Shown: positions 26,913 through 35,515 of the stretch, piece after piece
Layout of the letters: every line of letters begins with the position of its first letter
Position numbering within the stretch: position 1 is the first letter of the stretch
NCBI RefSeq assembly: GCF_022014495.1
Contig: NZ_JAKLSQ010000007.1
Span: 199,092-263,091, forward strand
Direction: 5' to 3'
DNA from: Sandaracinobacteroides sayramensis
GTDB taxonomy: Bacteria; Pseudomonadota; Alphaproteobacteria; Sphingomonadales; Sphingomonadaceae
DNA: 64,000 bases
Program-made: the position numbers and the translations under genes
Notes under the pieces: generated by a model
What the model was told of the DNA's origin: nothing
The model's database searches: none
The model's input: the letters and a program-made list of their open reading frames with translations, nothing else

Positions 26913-29315
26913 TCAGGGCCGGGGCTCGATCACCAGTGTTCCGATCCCGTCTCGCGCCACGCTGCCGGCATCGCCGCCGATCTGGAAATAGCGGCCCTGC
27001 CCCCATGGCCCGGCAAGATGCCCGAACCAGGGGGAAAGCATGTTGCCCGAAACACCCGGCGCGATCATGAACAGGCTCTTGTCCGGTTCGGCAAGGTCGA
27101 TGATCTGCCTGTAGCGCGGCCCATAAGTGCTTGCCCATGGGTCATCGCCCCACGGACTGCCCTGCGCGGCATTCACGCTGTTGGCATCGCCACCGCCTTC
27201 CACCCTTATGGTGGCCCATCGGCGCAGCAGGGGAAGATGAGAGAAGATGTCGTGCCGGAATGTCGCCCGGTGCAGCTTTCCCCAGCGCCAGTCCGCCATC
27301 CGCCCGCCCTGCTCGCGGGCCAGCCCGGCCATCGCCTCGTCGAGCGCCTTTGCCGCGCTCGCCGGGCAATCGCTGCACCAGGGGCTGCCGTCGCGCAACA
27401 GCCGGTCGAAACGCGGCCGGCTCGATTTCAGCCATTCGGCGGACAAGGGGCCCAGCGCCGGCTCCAGCAGCATCGGGGCAAGCGCGCGCTGCCAGGCGGC
27501 CCAGATCAGCGGCTCCGGCCGGTCGGCCGCCATCGTGCCGTCCCAGGCCAGCATCAGCTTCCGCGCCGCGCGCCCGGCGTCGCTTGTGGGTTGCGCGGCC
27601 CGCAGCACCGGCATCAGCGCCGCCACCTCCGCCGAGCGCACATCCGTCTGCAAGCCGGCCACGGTGGCCGGCGTCTGCTGTCCCGGCGCGGAAAGGGTGG
27701 AGACGATCCGGGCGGCGCGCCATCCCGGCTGGAAAGCGCTGCTGTCCAGCGGGCCGTCCGTGCCGGCGAGAAGCCGGTTGTTGGCGTTGGCAATGAAGCC
27801 CGCCGGCGGGTTGACGACCGACGGCCATTCCCCGGGCGGCAGATGCCCGTCCCAGTCGAAGCGGCTGTCCCATCCCGGGACGGGCAGGAAGCCATCGGCA
27901 CGGCGGCGCGGCAGGCGACCGGCGGACAGCATTCCGATGCTGCCGTCGCGCGCGGCGAAGGCGAAATTATGCTGCAATCCGAAATCCCGCGCGGCAGCCT
28001 GGAATTGCGCCCAGTCGCGCGCCTCCGCCATGCCGAGGAAGGCCTGAACCAGCGGGCTGCCTTCGGGAAACGCCAGCCCCGCCAGCGCCAGCACATGGCC
28101 CGGGCGCAACTGCCGGTGCACGAGGTCGGCGGCGTCGCTGTCGATGTCGGACACAACCACGCCATGCCTTGTGCTGCGCAGCGTCAGCTTCAGCGCCGGG
28201 CCGCCCTTCACCGGAATTTCGACCTGCCGCAGCCGGAACGGCTGGGAGCCCGAAGGCGTCAGGTAGCGGCCGGGATCGGCGGGGTCGATGCGCTCGACGA
28301 ACAGATCGGTCTGATCCGCCATCATGTCTGTTACGCCCCAGGCGATGAAGGGGTTGCGTCCGGCGGCGATCGCGGGTGAGCCGGGGCGCGAGGCGCCGAC
28401 GATTTCGAAGCCTGGCCAGCTCAGCCGCACCGGATAATAGTCCGCCGGCGCGCCCAGCGGCCCGTGCGGATCGTTGGCGAGCAAGGGCTTGCCGCTGGCG
28501 GTGCGGCTGCCACTGATGGCCCAGCTGTTGGAGGCCGGCATCGCCCGCCCGAACGGCAGGGCGGCAACATCCGCGCTGGCGCTGCCGGCGAACCGCACGG
28601 CACCGCAACTTTCAATCCGCTTCCCGTTCGAGGCCGGCAGCTCGGCATAGGTGACGGGGCCGGGATCGGCTGGGCTGGCGTAAAGGTCGCGCAGCCGCGC
28701 GCAACCGATGCGGGTCGAAAGCCGCGCGCGCATCAGCTCGTCGCGCCAGTCCCCGAAGCCCAGCGCGGCAAGTCCGCCCAGCCGGTTCACATCGGCCTCG
28801 GTCCAGTGCTGCGGCTTCAGGCCGGTCAGCAGGAATTCCGGCGGCAACGCGCCCGAACCTGTATCGATCCCGGCGTTGACCCCGGCCACATAGGCGCGGA
28901 TCGCTTGCCGCGTGGCGGGGTTGTTGCGGGCCGCCGTGCGGGCCGCCAGCCGGTCCAGATCGAGCGCGGCCACCAGCTTGTCCGTCGGCAGCCCGGACTC
29001 GCCGACCGCCTCGGCAAGGCGCCCGCGCGCCGCCCGTCGCGAAGTCTCCAGCTGCCACAGCCGATCCTGCGCGTGGACGACGCCCAGCGCAAAATAGGCG
29101 TCCGCGCGGGTCCGGGCGAAAATATGCGGCACCGCCTGCGCGTCGCGGATGATGCGGATCTCCGCCGTCGCGCCACGCATCTGCAGCGTGCCGGACGTGG
29201 CCGGCAGCGACGTCCGCATCCAGACATAGCCTCCGGCGGCGCCAGCGGCGGCCGCCAGTATCACGCCGCCCGTCAGCCAGAGGGCGATGCGGCGCGCGCG
29301 CCTCCATTGGCTCAA
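26913..29315 (-). CDS. Penicillin/AHL acylase family N-terminal-nucleophile amidase
   Basis: About 800 residues. A membrane or signal segment (IALWLTGGVILAAAAGAAGG) opens the protein, followed by the alpha subunit, linker and beta subunit of the Ntn-hydrolase superfamily. The self-processing Ser is in SNSWAISGSRTASGKPLL (about residue 262), with DPHGPL following. The family removes acyl chains from penicillins, acyl-homoserine lactones or cyclic lipopeptides. The TTG start at 29315 overlaps the stop of the deacylase gene (TTGA) and has GGGGAG ahead of it; the open frame upstream is not used. It is translated with the D-amino acid deacylase, so both act on N-acyl bonds. Confidence 0.93.
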   Translation of the reverse strand: MSQWRRARRIALWLTGGVILAAAAGAAGGYVWMRTSLPATSGTLQMRGATAEIRIIRDAQAVPHIFARTRADAYFALGVVHAQDRLWQLETSRRAARGRLAEAVGESGLPTDKLVAALDLDRLAARTAARNNPATRQAIRAYVAGVNAGIDTGSGALPPEFLLTGLKPQHWTEADVNRLGGLAALGFGDWRDELMRARLSTRIGCARLRDLYASPADPGPVTYAELPASNGKRIESCGAVRFAGSASADVAALPFGRAMPASNSWAISGSRTASGKPLLANDPHGPLGAPADYYPVRLSWPGFEIVGASRPGSPAIAAGRNPFIAWGVTDMMADQTDLFVERIDPADPGRYLTPSGSQPFRLRQVEIPVKGGPALKLTLRSTRHGVVVSDIDSDAADLVHRQLRPGHVLALAGLAFPEGSPLVQAFLGMAEARDWAQFQAAARDFGLQHNFAFAARDGSIGMLSAGRLPRRRADGFLPVPGWDSRFDWDGHLPPGEWPSVVNPPAGFIANANNRLLAGTDGPLDSSAFQPGWRAARIVSTLSAPGQQTPATVAGLQTDVRSAEVAALMPVLRAAQPTSDAGRAARKLMLAWDGTMAADRPEPLIWAAWQRALAPMLLEPALGPLSAEWLKSSRPRFDRLLRDGSPWCSDCPASAAKALDEAMAGLAREQGGRMADWRWGKLHRATFRHDIFSHLPLLRRWATIRVEGGGDANSVNAAQGSPWGDDPWASTYGPRYRQIIDLAEPDKSLFMIAPGVSGNMLSPWFGHLAGPWGQGRYFQIGGDAGSVARDGIGTLVIEPRP

Positions 29316-30940
29316 TTCACGCGCTCCCCGGCCGGCGGCTTCTGGCGCGGCACGAAACGCCCCGGCGTATCGCCGGTAGGCCTGCCGTCGCGGAACACCT
29401 CGCGGCCGTTTACCAGAACCCGCGAAATGCCGACGGATTGGGCGGAGGGCTGCAAATAGGTCGCGCGTTCTCCCACCGTCGCCGGATCGAAGATCACGAT
29501 GTCGGCGGCCTTCCCCGGCGCGATGCGCCCGCGATCGGCAAGGCCCAGATGATCGGCCGGCAACGACGTCATCTTGCGGATCGCCTCGGGCAGCGGCAGC
29601 AGTGCCAGGTCGCGGCTGTAATGCCCCAGCACGCGGGTGAAGCTGCCCCACGAGCGCGGGTGCGCCTTTCCGGCTGCCAGCACTTTCCCGTCGGCGTAGA
29701 AGCCGTCGCTTGCGATCATCACCCAGGGCTTCACGATCAGCTCGCGGATATCCCCCTCGTCGACGCTTCCCAGCGTCAGCCGGACATCGCGATGGTCCAG
29801 CGTCAGCCGGACAAGCGCGTCGAACGGATCGACGCCCCATTCCCCGGCCAGCAGTTCGATGTTGCGATCGACCAGTTCCGGCGCATCCGGGGCATCCACA
29901 ATCCGCATCGAGCCATAGCCGACCGCCTTCACCCAGCTGAAGCCGCCGTCCACACCCGTTTCGGTGGCCAGGCGGATGCCGCCCCGCTGCGCCGGGTCGA
30001 CAAGAGCCCCGGCATCCGGCATGCCGCCGCCCGGCTTCAGGAACAGTTCGCGCGCATAGCGCAGCGTCGCGCCGTCGAAGGGATATTGATCCGCCGTCAC
30101 GGCAACGCCGCGCGCCTGCGCCGCCTCCACCATGGCGATCACCTCGCCGATGCGGCCCTTGTTGATCAGGCCAACGGCCTTCAGATGCGCCAGCTTCACC
30201 GGCACCCCGGTCGCCTCCCCCAGCCGCACCGCCTCGCTTTCCGATTCCAGCATCCGGAAACCCGGATCGCGGGTGTGGCTGTCGTAGCTGCCGCCGAACG
30301 GCTTCACCTCGCGGGCCAGCGCCTGCACCTCCGCCTCCGTCGCGAACAGCCCCGGATCATACATCAGGCCCGTGGACAGGCCGACGCAGCCCGCCGCCAT
30401 CCCCTCGCGCACAAGCGCCGCCATCCGCGCGACCTCCGCATCGGTCGCCGGCCGCCGCGCACCGGGCATCACCTCGGTGCGAATTCCATTGTGCCCCACA
30501 TAGCAGGCGTGGTTCACCGCCGTGCCGCGCCGTTCCAGTTCCGCCCGCAGCAGCGCCAGCTGGCGGGGGGCGGCGGCGCCGTCGGGGCCGGCGACGATCG
30601 TCGTCACCCCCTGGGAAATATCCTGCACATCCAGGAAAGGGCCGCTTATCTGGTCGAGGGATTCCGGCACATGGCTGTGCGCGTCGATAAAGCCTGGCGC
30701 CACGGCAAGGCCGGTGGCGTCGATCACATGGGGCGCTTTCAGCCGGGTTTGCGGGGAAACCACCCGGGCGATGCGGTCGCCCTCTATCGCAATGGTCGCC
30801 GCGCGGGGCGGTGCGCCGGTTCCATCATACAGGGTGCCCCCTACGATCAGCCTGTCATAGGCGGGGGATGCCACGCAGCCAGCCAGCGCCAAAGCCGTGG
30901 CGAGGCAGATAATCGCCCTGAAAAAATATGATGCTGACAT
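29312..30940 (-). CDS. N-acyl-D-amino acid deacylase (amidohydrolase), lipoprotein
   Basis: A 542-residue amidohydrolase. The lipobox is ALAGC near residue 22, so it is periplasmic and lipid-anchored. The metal-binding HxH lies in GFIDAHSHVPES, and CVGLSTGLMYDPG and the C-terminal LADRGRIAPGKAADIVIFDP are typical of D-aminoacylases. It hydrolyses N-acyl-D-amino acids to a D-amino acid and a carboxylate. It leads a two-gene operon with the penicillin-acylase-type gene. Operator copy f overlaps its start codon. Confidence 0.93.
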   Translation of the reverse strand: MSASYFFRAIICLATALALAGCVASPAYDRLIVGGTLYDGTGAPPRAATIAIEGDRIARVVSPQTRLKAPHVIDATGLAVAPGFIDAHSHVPESLDQISGPFLDVQDISQGVTTIVAGPDGAAAPRQLALLRAELERRGTAVNHACYVGHNGIRTEVMPGARRPATDAEVARMAALVREGMAAGCVGLSTGLMYDPGLFATEAEVQALAREVKPFGGSYDSHTRDPGFRMLESESEAVRLGEATGVPVKLAHLKAVGLINKGRIGEVIAMVEAAQARGVAVTADQYPFDGATLRYARELFLKPGGGMPDAGALVDPAQRGGIRLATETGVDGGFSWVKAVGYGSMRIVDAPDAPELVDRNIELLAGEWGVDPFDALVRLTLDHRDVRLTLGSVDEGDIRELIVKPWVMIASDGFYADGKVLAAGKAHPRSWGSFTRVLGHYSRDLALLPLPEAIRKMTSLPADHLGLADRGRIAPGKAADIVIFDPATVGERATYLQPSAQSVGISRVLVNGREVFRDGRPTGDTPGRFVPRQKPPAGERVN

Positions 30941-30942
30941 CA
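30929..30942. promoter_or_regulatory. Cluster operator copy f, overlapping a start codon
   Basis: TGATGCTGACATCA with TTTTA on its right; on the minus strand it reads AAAAC, TGATG-TCAG-CATCA, TATTTTT. The ATG of the D-aminoacylase gene (30938-30940, minus strand) lies inside the core, so repressor binding would overlap the translation start and may imply a leaderless or very short leader mRNA. Confidence 0.7.
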
Positions 30943-31078
30943 GTTTTATCTAATTCGCCGGCAACCGGCTGGCAAGCGGCATTTGCCGATTTGGCGGATC
31001 GGAACAGACTTGCGTATAAGCCGCGCCGGCAGGCCTTCGCGCCGGCCCTGCCAGGAAAACAGTCCGGGATATGTGTGG

Positions 31079-31720
31079 ATGGGCCAGCCGTCGGTAAAAC
31101 TCGACCCGGTAAAACTCGATGAGGCGTTGCGGGCGCTGCGACGCCGGCTGGGGCTTACCATGGCAGAGGTCAGCCAGCGCACCGGGGTCGCCGTTTCCAC
31201 ATTGTCGAAGGTGGAAGCCGGCAAGATGTCGCTCACCTACGACAAGCTCACGCAGCTCTGCCGGGGGCTGGGTGTCGACCTGGCGGAGCTGCTGGGGAAC
31301 CCCGTCCGGCCTGTCGACGAAGGTTCGGCAACGGGGCGGCGGAGCATCAACCGGCTTGGCGACGGCGCCATCGTCCGCACCGAGCATTACGACCATTGTT
31401 ATCTGAGCGCGGATGTCTCCGGAAAGGCGTTCGTGCCGCTGCTCGTCGAACCGCAGGCCCGTTCGTTCGACGCCTTTCCCGACTTTGTCCGCCATGCCGG
31501 CGAAGAGTTCGTCTATGTGCTGGAAGGCGCGCTGGAAATCCACACCGAATATTACAAGCCGGTGGTCCTGCAGACAGGCGAATCCATGTGGCTCGACAGC
31601 CAGATGGGCCATGCCTATGTCGCCCACGGCGAAGGCCGCTGCCGCGTTCTGGCCGTTTGCTCGGGCACCGAAACCGAGCTGATCGACGCCCTGCACGCGG
31701 CCGGACGCAAGTCCCCCTAG
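31079..31720 (+). CDS. XRE-cupin transcriptional regulator
   Basis: About 213 residues. Residues 15-75 form an XRE helix-turn-helix (LRRRLGLTMAEVSQRTGVAV, then STLSKVEAGKMSLT), and the C-terminal half is a cupin with GEEFVYVLEGALEIHTEYY and the later HAYVAHGEGRCRVLAV. Such regulators (SutR/PuuR-like) often sense small molecules of amino acid or polyamine catabolism. The open frame extends upstream to 30983; the ATG at 31079 or the GTG at 31073 is preferred by homology length. It is divergent from the D-aminoacylase operon and may control it or the P450/oxidoreductase side. Confidence 0.88.
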   Translation: MGQPSVKLDPVKLDEALRALRRRLGLTMAEVSQRTGVAVSTLSKVEAGKMSLTYDKLTQLCRGLGVDLAELLGNPVRPVDEGSATGRRSINRLGDGAIVRTEHYDHCYLSADVSGKAFVPLLVEPQARSFDAFPDFVRHAGEEFVYVLEGALEIHTEYYKPVVLQTGESMWLDSQMGHAYVAHGEGRCRVLAVCSGTETELIDALHAAGRKSP

Positions 31721-31739
31721 CGCAGCGCAGGCACGCCGA

Positions 31740-32831
31740 TCATCCGACGATAACCCGCGCCGGGTCGACAGCCCGCAACAGGCAGGCCGTCGCGCCTTCG
31801 AGCGGTGCCGATCCCCTGGCGAGCGCGGCGGCGAGCGCCCCCGTGGCCGGTGCTGTCTGCACACCGAAACCGCCCAGGGCTGCCAGCCACAGAAGACCGG
31901 GGCTGTCGGAGTCCCACCCGATCAGCGGGCTTTCGTCGGCCACGAAACTGCGCAGCCCCGCCCAGCTATGGGTCACTCGCTGCACCTCCATGCCCGTCAG
32001 TTCCGAATAGCGCTCGATGGCGATGGCGATGTCCATGTCGTCCGCCCAGGCGTCGCATGGCACCGACAAGCTCTGGTCCGCCGGCGACACCATCAGCTTA
32101 CCCGCGTCCGGCTTGAAATAGACGCTTTCCTCCACATCGATTACCATCGGCCACTCGTCGATCCGGCTGCCGGCAGGCGGGTCGACAAGGGCCGCGCTCC
32201 GCCTGAGCGGCCGGATGCCCTTCGGTGCCGCGCCGAACAGCTGGCCCACCGCATCCGCCCATGCGCCTGCCGCATTGACGACAACGGGGGCCACGAGGGT
32301 GCGGATGCCGTCCGACACCTGCCAGACGCCAGCCGTGCGCGCGGCGGCTTCCACGCCGAACCCGGTCAACAGCAATCCGCCGTTCGCCCGCAATGTTCGG
32401 GCATAAGCCATGTGCATGGCGTGCACATCGATGTCCGCGGCATCTTCCTCCAGCCAGGCGTGGGACAGCAGGCCGGCCTGCAGCAGCGGCATTCGGGCAG
32501 CGGCCTCGGCTGCGGACAGGCGCCTTTGCCCGGGTGCCGCGGCCCCCGGATCGCCATCCCTGCGCGCCACGATCATCACCCCCCGCCTGCGGCCGAGCGC
32601 GGCATCGCCGGCGGCGGATTCGGCTGCGAACAGCCGCCCGCTGATGTCCGTCAGCGCCTGCACGGCCGCATTGCCATAGCTCCGCACGAAGATGGCCGCC
32701 GAGCGGCCGCTGCTGTGGTGGCACGGCTGATCCTCGCGCTCCAGCAAGGCTACCTTGCCATGCACGGATAGCGCGGCGGCCGCTGAAAGGCCGGCGATGC
32801 CGGCACCGATAACGATGAAATCGAACTGCAT
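31740..32831 (-). CDS. FAD-dependent oxidoreductase (D-amino acid oxidase/glycine oxidase family)
   Basis: A 363-residue DAO-fold protein with the Rossmann motif GAGIAGLSAA near residue 9, followed by a second FAD contact in SSGRSAA and a C-terminal GGFGVQTAPATG. The family oxidises the C-N bond of amino acids and related amines to imines. Together with the D-aminoacylase and DSD1 genes it points to amino acid oxidation at the end of the pathway. It lies 26 bases after the P450 gene on the same strand, so they probably form an operon. Confidence 0.9.
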   Translation of the reverse strand: MQFDFIVIGAGIAGLSAAAALSVHGKVALLEREDQPCHHSSGRSAAIFVRSYGNAAVQALTDISGRLFAAESAAGDAALGRRRGVMIVARRDGDPGAAAPGQRRLSAAEAAARMPLLQAGLLSHAWLEEDAADIDVHAMHMAYARTLRANGGLLLTGFGVEAAARTAGVWQVSDGIRTLVAPVVVNAAGAWADAVGQLFGAAPKGIRPLRRSAALVDPPAGSRIDEWPMVIDVEESVYFKPDAGKLMVSPADQSLSVPCDAWADDMDIAIAIERYSELTGMEVQRVTHSWAGLRSFVADESPLIGWDSDSPGLLWLAALGGFGVQTAPATGALAAALARGSAPLEGATACLLRAVDPARVIVG

Positions 32832-32857
32832 TCGCCCGCCCCTGCTCTCGCGGCCTG

Positions 32858-34072
32858 TCAAAGCGGCTCCACCTCGACGGGCAGGCTCGCCAGCCCGCGC
32901 AGCGTGTTGTTGTGGCGGCGAACGACCTCGCCCGCGATGCGGATCCGCTTCACCCGCCGCAGCAGAGCGTCCAGCACCAGTTCCCCTTCCATCCGGGCCA
33001 GAATCTGGCCGACGCATTGGTGGATGCCGGAACCGAAGCCCACATGCCCCGTGGTGCTGCGCGCGATGTCGTAGCGGTCCGCTTCGCTCCACCGGCGCGG
33101 ATCGCGGTTTGCTGCGGCCAGCATCATCAGGATCTTGTCGCCCTCCCGCACCGGCGCCCCGCCGATTTCGGTATCGCGGGTGACGGTGCGGAAGAAGGTC
33201 TGCACAGGCGATTCGAAGCGGATCGCTTCATCGAAGGCAGGTTTCGCCAGCGCCGGCTCCTCGCGCAGGCGGGTCCACTGGTCCGGGAAGCGGGCCAGGC
33301 AATAGAGCGTCGCCCCGATCGCGTTCACCGTGGTGTCGAGCCCGGCCTGAAGCAGCGCCCGCACCAGCAGCGGCGCTTCGTCGTGGCCGATTTCGCCGCG
33401 GTCGGCCGCCTCGTGGATCACTAGGCCCAGCCCCGCCGACAGATTCTCGCGGCGCCCCTGCTCCTCGATCCATTCGAAGCTTGCCTTGGCGCGCGACGCT
33501 TCGAACAGGGCGTTGCGCGGGCCGAACGAGTTGAACAGCATCTCCGCGTGCGGCAGCAGCTTTTCGCGCCCCTCCCGCTTCATGCCCATCGCATCGGGGA
33601 ACACGCGCAGGGGATAGCGCTCGGCAAGGTCGGCGATTGCGTCGAACCGGCGCCGTGCAGCCAGCGCTTCCACCATCGTCTCGGCCTCGGTGGCAAAGCG
33701 CGCGCGCAACATCTTCAGCACCGGCGGCGACAGCGCCCGGCTCAACACGCCGCGCGAGCGGCTGTGCAAAGGCGGGTCCGCCTCCAGGATCAGGCTCGGC
33801 AGGCGGAAGCGACCATGGCGTTCGAAATCCTCCATCCCGACGCCGCGCGCCGACGAGAAGCGGCCCCAGTCGGTCAACACCTCGCGCACATCCGCATAGC
33901 GCGCGACCGCACCGACATTGTAGCGCTCCAGCCAGACGAATGGCCCCGCGTCGCGCATGGCCGCATGCGCCGGATAGGGATCATCGAAAAAGGCAGCGGA
34001 GAAAGGGTCGATATCGAGCACCGGCACCTGAGGCGGCGGCGCGCTGTCATAAAGCGCGTGGGGGGACAGCAT
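32858..34072 (-). CDS. Cytochrome P450, CYP199A-like
   Basis: A 404-residue soluble P450. The heme-binding motif FGSGIHQCVG has its Cys near residue 352. The I-helix motif is LLQAGLDTT and the ExxR region is FDEAIRFES. The protein closely resembles, from memory, CYP199A enzymes of Rhodopseudomonas (PVLDIDPFSAAFF near the N-terminus, SLILEADPP, ESPVQTFFRTVTRD), which oxidatively demethylate 4-methoxybenzoate and other para-substituted benzoates. No ferredoxin or reductase gene is adjacent. The ATG at 34072 fits the family length. Confidence 0.92.
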   Translation of the reverse strand: MLSPHALYDSAPPPQVPVLDIDPFSAAFFDDPYPAHAAMRDAGPFVWLERYNVGAVARYADVREVLTDWGRFSSARGVGMEDFERHGRFRLPSLILEADPPLHSRSRGVLSRALSPPVLKMLRARFATEAETMVEALAARRRFDAIADLAERYPLRVFPDAMGMKREGREKLLPHAEMLFNSFGPRNALFEASRAKASFEWIEEQGRRENLSAGLGLVIHEAADRGEIGHDEAPLLVRALLQAGLDTTVNAIGATLYCLARFPDQWTRLREEPALAKPAFDEAIRFESPVQTFFRTVTRDTEIGGAPVREGDKILMMLAAANRDPRRWSEADRYDIARSTTGHVGFGSGIHQCVGQILARMEGELVLDALLRRVKRIRIAGEVVRRHNNTLRGLASLPVEVEPL

Positions 34073-34076
34073 CGGT

Positions 34077-34364
34077 CTACTCCCTGATACGAGTTGATGG
34101 CGCGCCGGCAGGCGCTTCGCGCACTTTCGTCGCCGCCTGCACGGCTTCATGCCGCTGAAGGAACAGCCTGTTCCTGTCGGTCGCCGGTCTGCCGGCCTCC
34201 TTGTCCATCACCGCCAGGAGCAAGGCGCGCGGCGCCGAGCGACCAAATCCGACGCCGTCATCGGCTGCCTCAGCCTGCTGACAGCCAAACAGCAGTGCCA
34301 ACAGCGCGGCACCCGGAAACCAGCGGGCGCGGCGCGTGCCAGCAGGACAAGAACGGCCACTCAT
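34077..34364 (-). CDS. Small hypothetical exported protein
   Basis: A 95-residue open frame directly upstream of the P450 gene on the same strand, ending five bases before its start. The N-terminus looks like a signal peptide with a Cys after LLALLFG, so it may be a lipoprotein. No family is recognised. The tight placement supports a real gene, but composition alone does not. Confidence 0.4.
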   Translation of the reverse strand: MSGRSCPAGTRRARWFPGAALLALLFGCQQAEAADDGVGFGRSAPRALLLAVMDKEAGRPATDRNRLFLQRHEAVQAATKVREAPAGAPSTRIRE

Positions 34365-34441
34365 TGCGTGCCTTCCGCAGCATTTCGCCCCTGGCCCTGG
34401 GCAGCCCAGGACTCTCCACTCACGGTGGCGATAGCCGGTAT

Positions 34442-34476
34442 TTTCCTATAGTGTCAATTCTGTTTCGTATAGGAAA
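34442..34476. promoter_or_regulatory. Inverted repeat upstream of the P450 operon
   Basis: TTTCCTATA and TATAGGAAA are perfect 9-base arms separated by 17 bases. The stretch is AT-rich compared with its surroundings and lies 78 bases upstream of the small exported protein gene. A second, smaller dyad GTTTC/GAAAC overlaps the right arm. It looks like an operator or promoter region different from the TetR-type operator used in the rest of the cluster. Confidence 0.5.
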
Positions 34477-34547
34477 CTTGTGGAATCAGGCATGTTCGAC
34501 GCCGCCGGCACGGAAGGGGAGTTCTTCCGTGAAGCCAGCCGCGTTGA

Positions 34548-35420
34548 TCAAACGAGATTTACCGATTGCACCAGCCAATTCCGAAACGCGATCATACCCG
34601 CAGTTTCAGGTCGGATGTGGAACCGGGTCAGCCAGTAGCGACCCATCGCAATTGACTTGTCGAAGGGCATGGCCAGATGCCGATTTGCAAGTTCGGCCTT
34701 GAACATTGCTGGCGGCAGCAACCCGACGCCCACTCCAGATGCAACCGCTTTCGCAATGGCCAGCGAAGTATCGAAAACAGGCCCCGTCAGCCTGGGCGCT
34801 TCCAGGCCAGCAGCGGCGAACCAGGCCGGCCATTCCTCGGCGCGATAAGAGCGCAGCAAACTGTGCTTCAACAGATCGGCAGGGGCTTTCAAATCGGGCA
34901 GCAGGGAAGGGGCGCACATCACCGACAGCGGCGCTTCCAGCAGAGGCGTTGAATGCACGCCGTGCCATGACCCATCGCCGAAGCGAATGGCAAAGTTCAA
35001 TCCCTCGCCTGCAAGTTCAGGTTTGTTGTTGTTGGTGAGAATGCGGAGATCGACTTCAGGGTGCCGAACTGCGAACTCCTGCAGTCTTGGCAACAGCCAT
35101 CCGGTGGCAAAAGTCGATACCACACCCAGCGTGACAACCTCGCGGATCTGCCCGCCGGCAAGAACACCGAGCGCATTGCCGATCCGGTCGAACGAGTCAC
35201 GTAATGCGGGAAAAATTGCCGCACCCTCATCTGTCAGCATGACCCCCCGAGGCAGGCGGCGAAACAGGGTGAGGCCCAGCCGCTTTTCAAGCGCCTTGAT
35301 CTGATGGCTGAGCGCCGCCTGGGTAACGCAGAGCTCTTCCGCTGCGCGGGTAAAACTCAGATGGCGTGCTGCGGCCTCGAAAGCCCTGAGGGAATTGAGC
35401 GGGATCCGGGACCGGTCCAT
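34548..35420 (-). CDS. ampR: AmpR/GcvA-type LysR regulator
   Basis: A 290-residue LysR protein. The N-terminal helix-turn-helix reads LSFTRAAEELCVTQAALSHQ (about residues 20-40), followed by a LysR substrate-binding domain with a VSTFATGWLLPRL start. The N-terminal segment IPLNSLRAFEAAARH is close to AmpR. It is divergent from a class A beta-lactamase, the classical ampR-bla pair in which muropeptides relieve repression. The symbol is by similarity and context. Confidence 0.88.
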   Translation of the reverse strand: MDRSRIPLNSLRAFEAAARHLSFTRAAEELCVTQAALSHQIKALEKRLGLTLFRRLPRGVMLTDEGAAIFPALRDSFDRIGNALGVLAGGQIREVVTLGVVSTFATGWLLPRLQEFAVRHPEVDLRILTNNNKPELAGEGLNFAIRFGDGSWHGVHSTPLLEAPLSVMCAPSLLPDLKAPADLLKHSLLRSYRAEEWPAWFAAAGLEAPRLTGPVFDTSLAIAKAVASGVGVGLLPPAMFKAELANRHLAMPFDKSIAMGRYWLTRFHIRPETAGMIAFRNWLVQSVNLV

Positions 35421-35515
35421 CCTGACTCATTAGATTAGTTCATGGCAAAATTGAAATCATCTCGTTTGTCCGCGTCTGCGACAGGCGCAAAACTTGATGT
35501 CTGCAGGAGCAAGGC

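Noticed and set aside
26913-29840. N-terminal extension of the acylase to 975 residues
   Set aside because: The extension is Arg-rich and lies within the D-aminoacylase coding region; a TTG with a ribosome binding site at 29315 starts at the signal segment.
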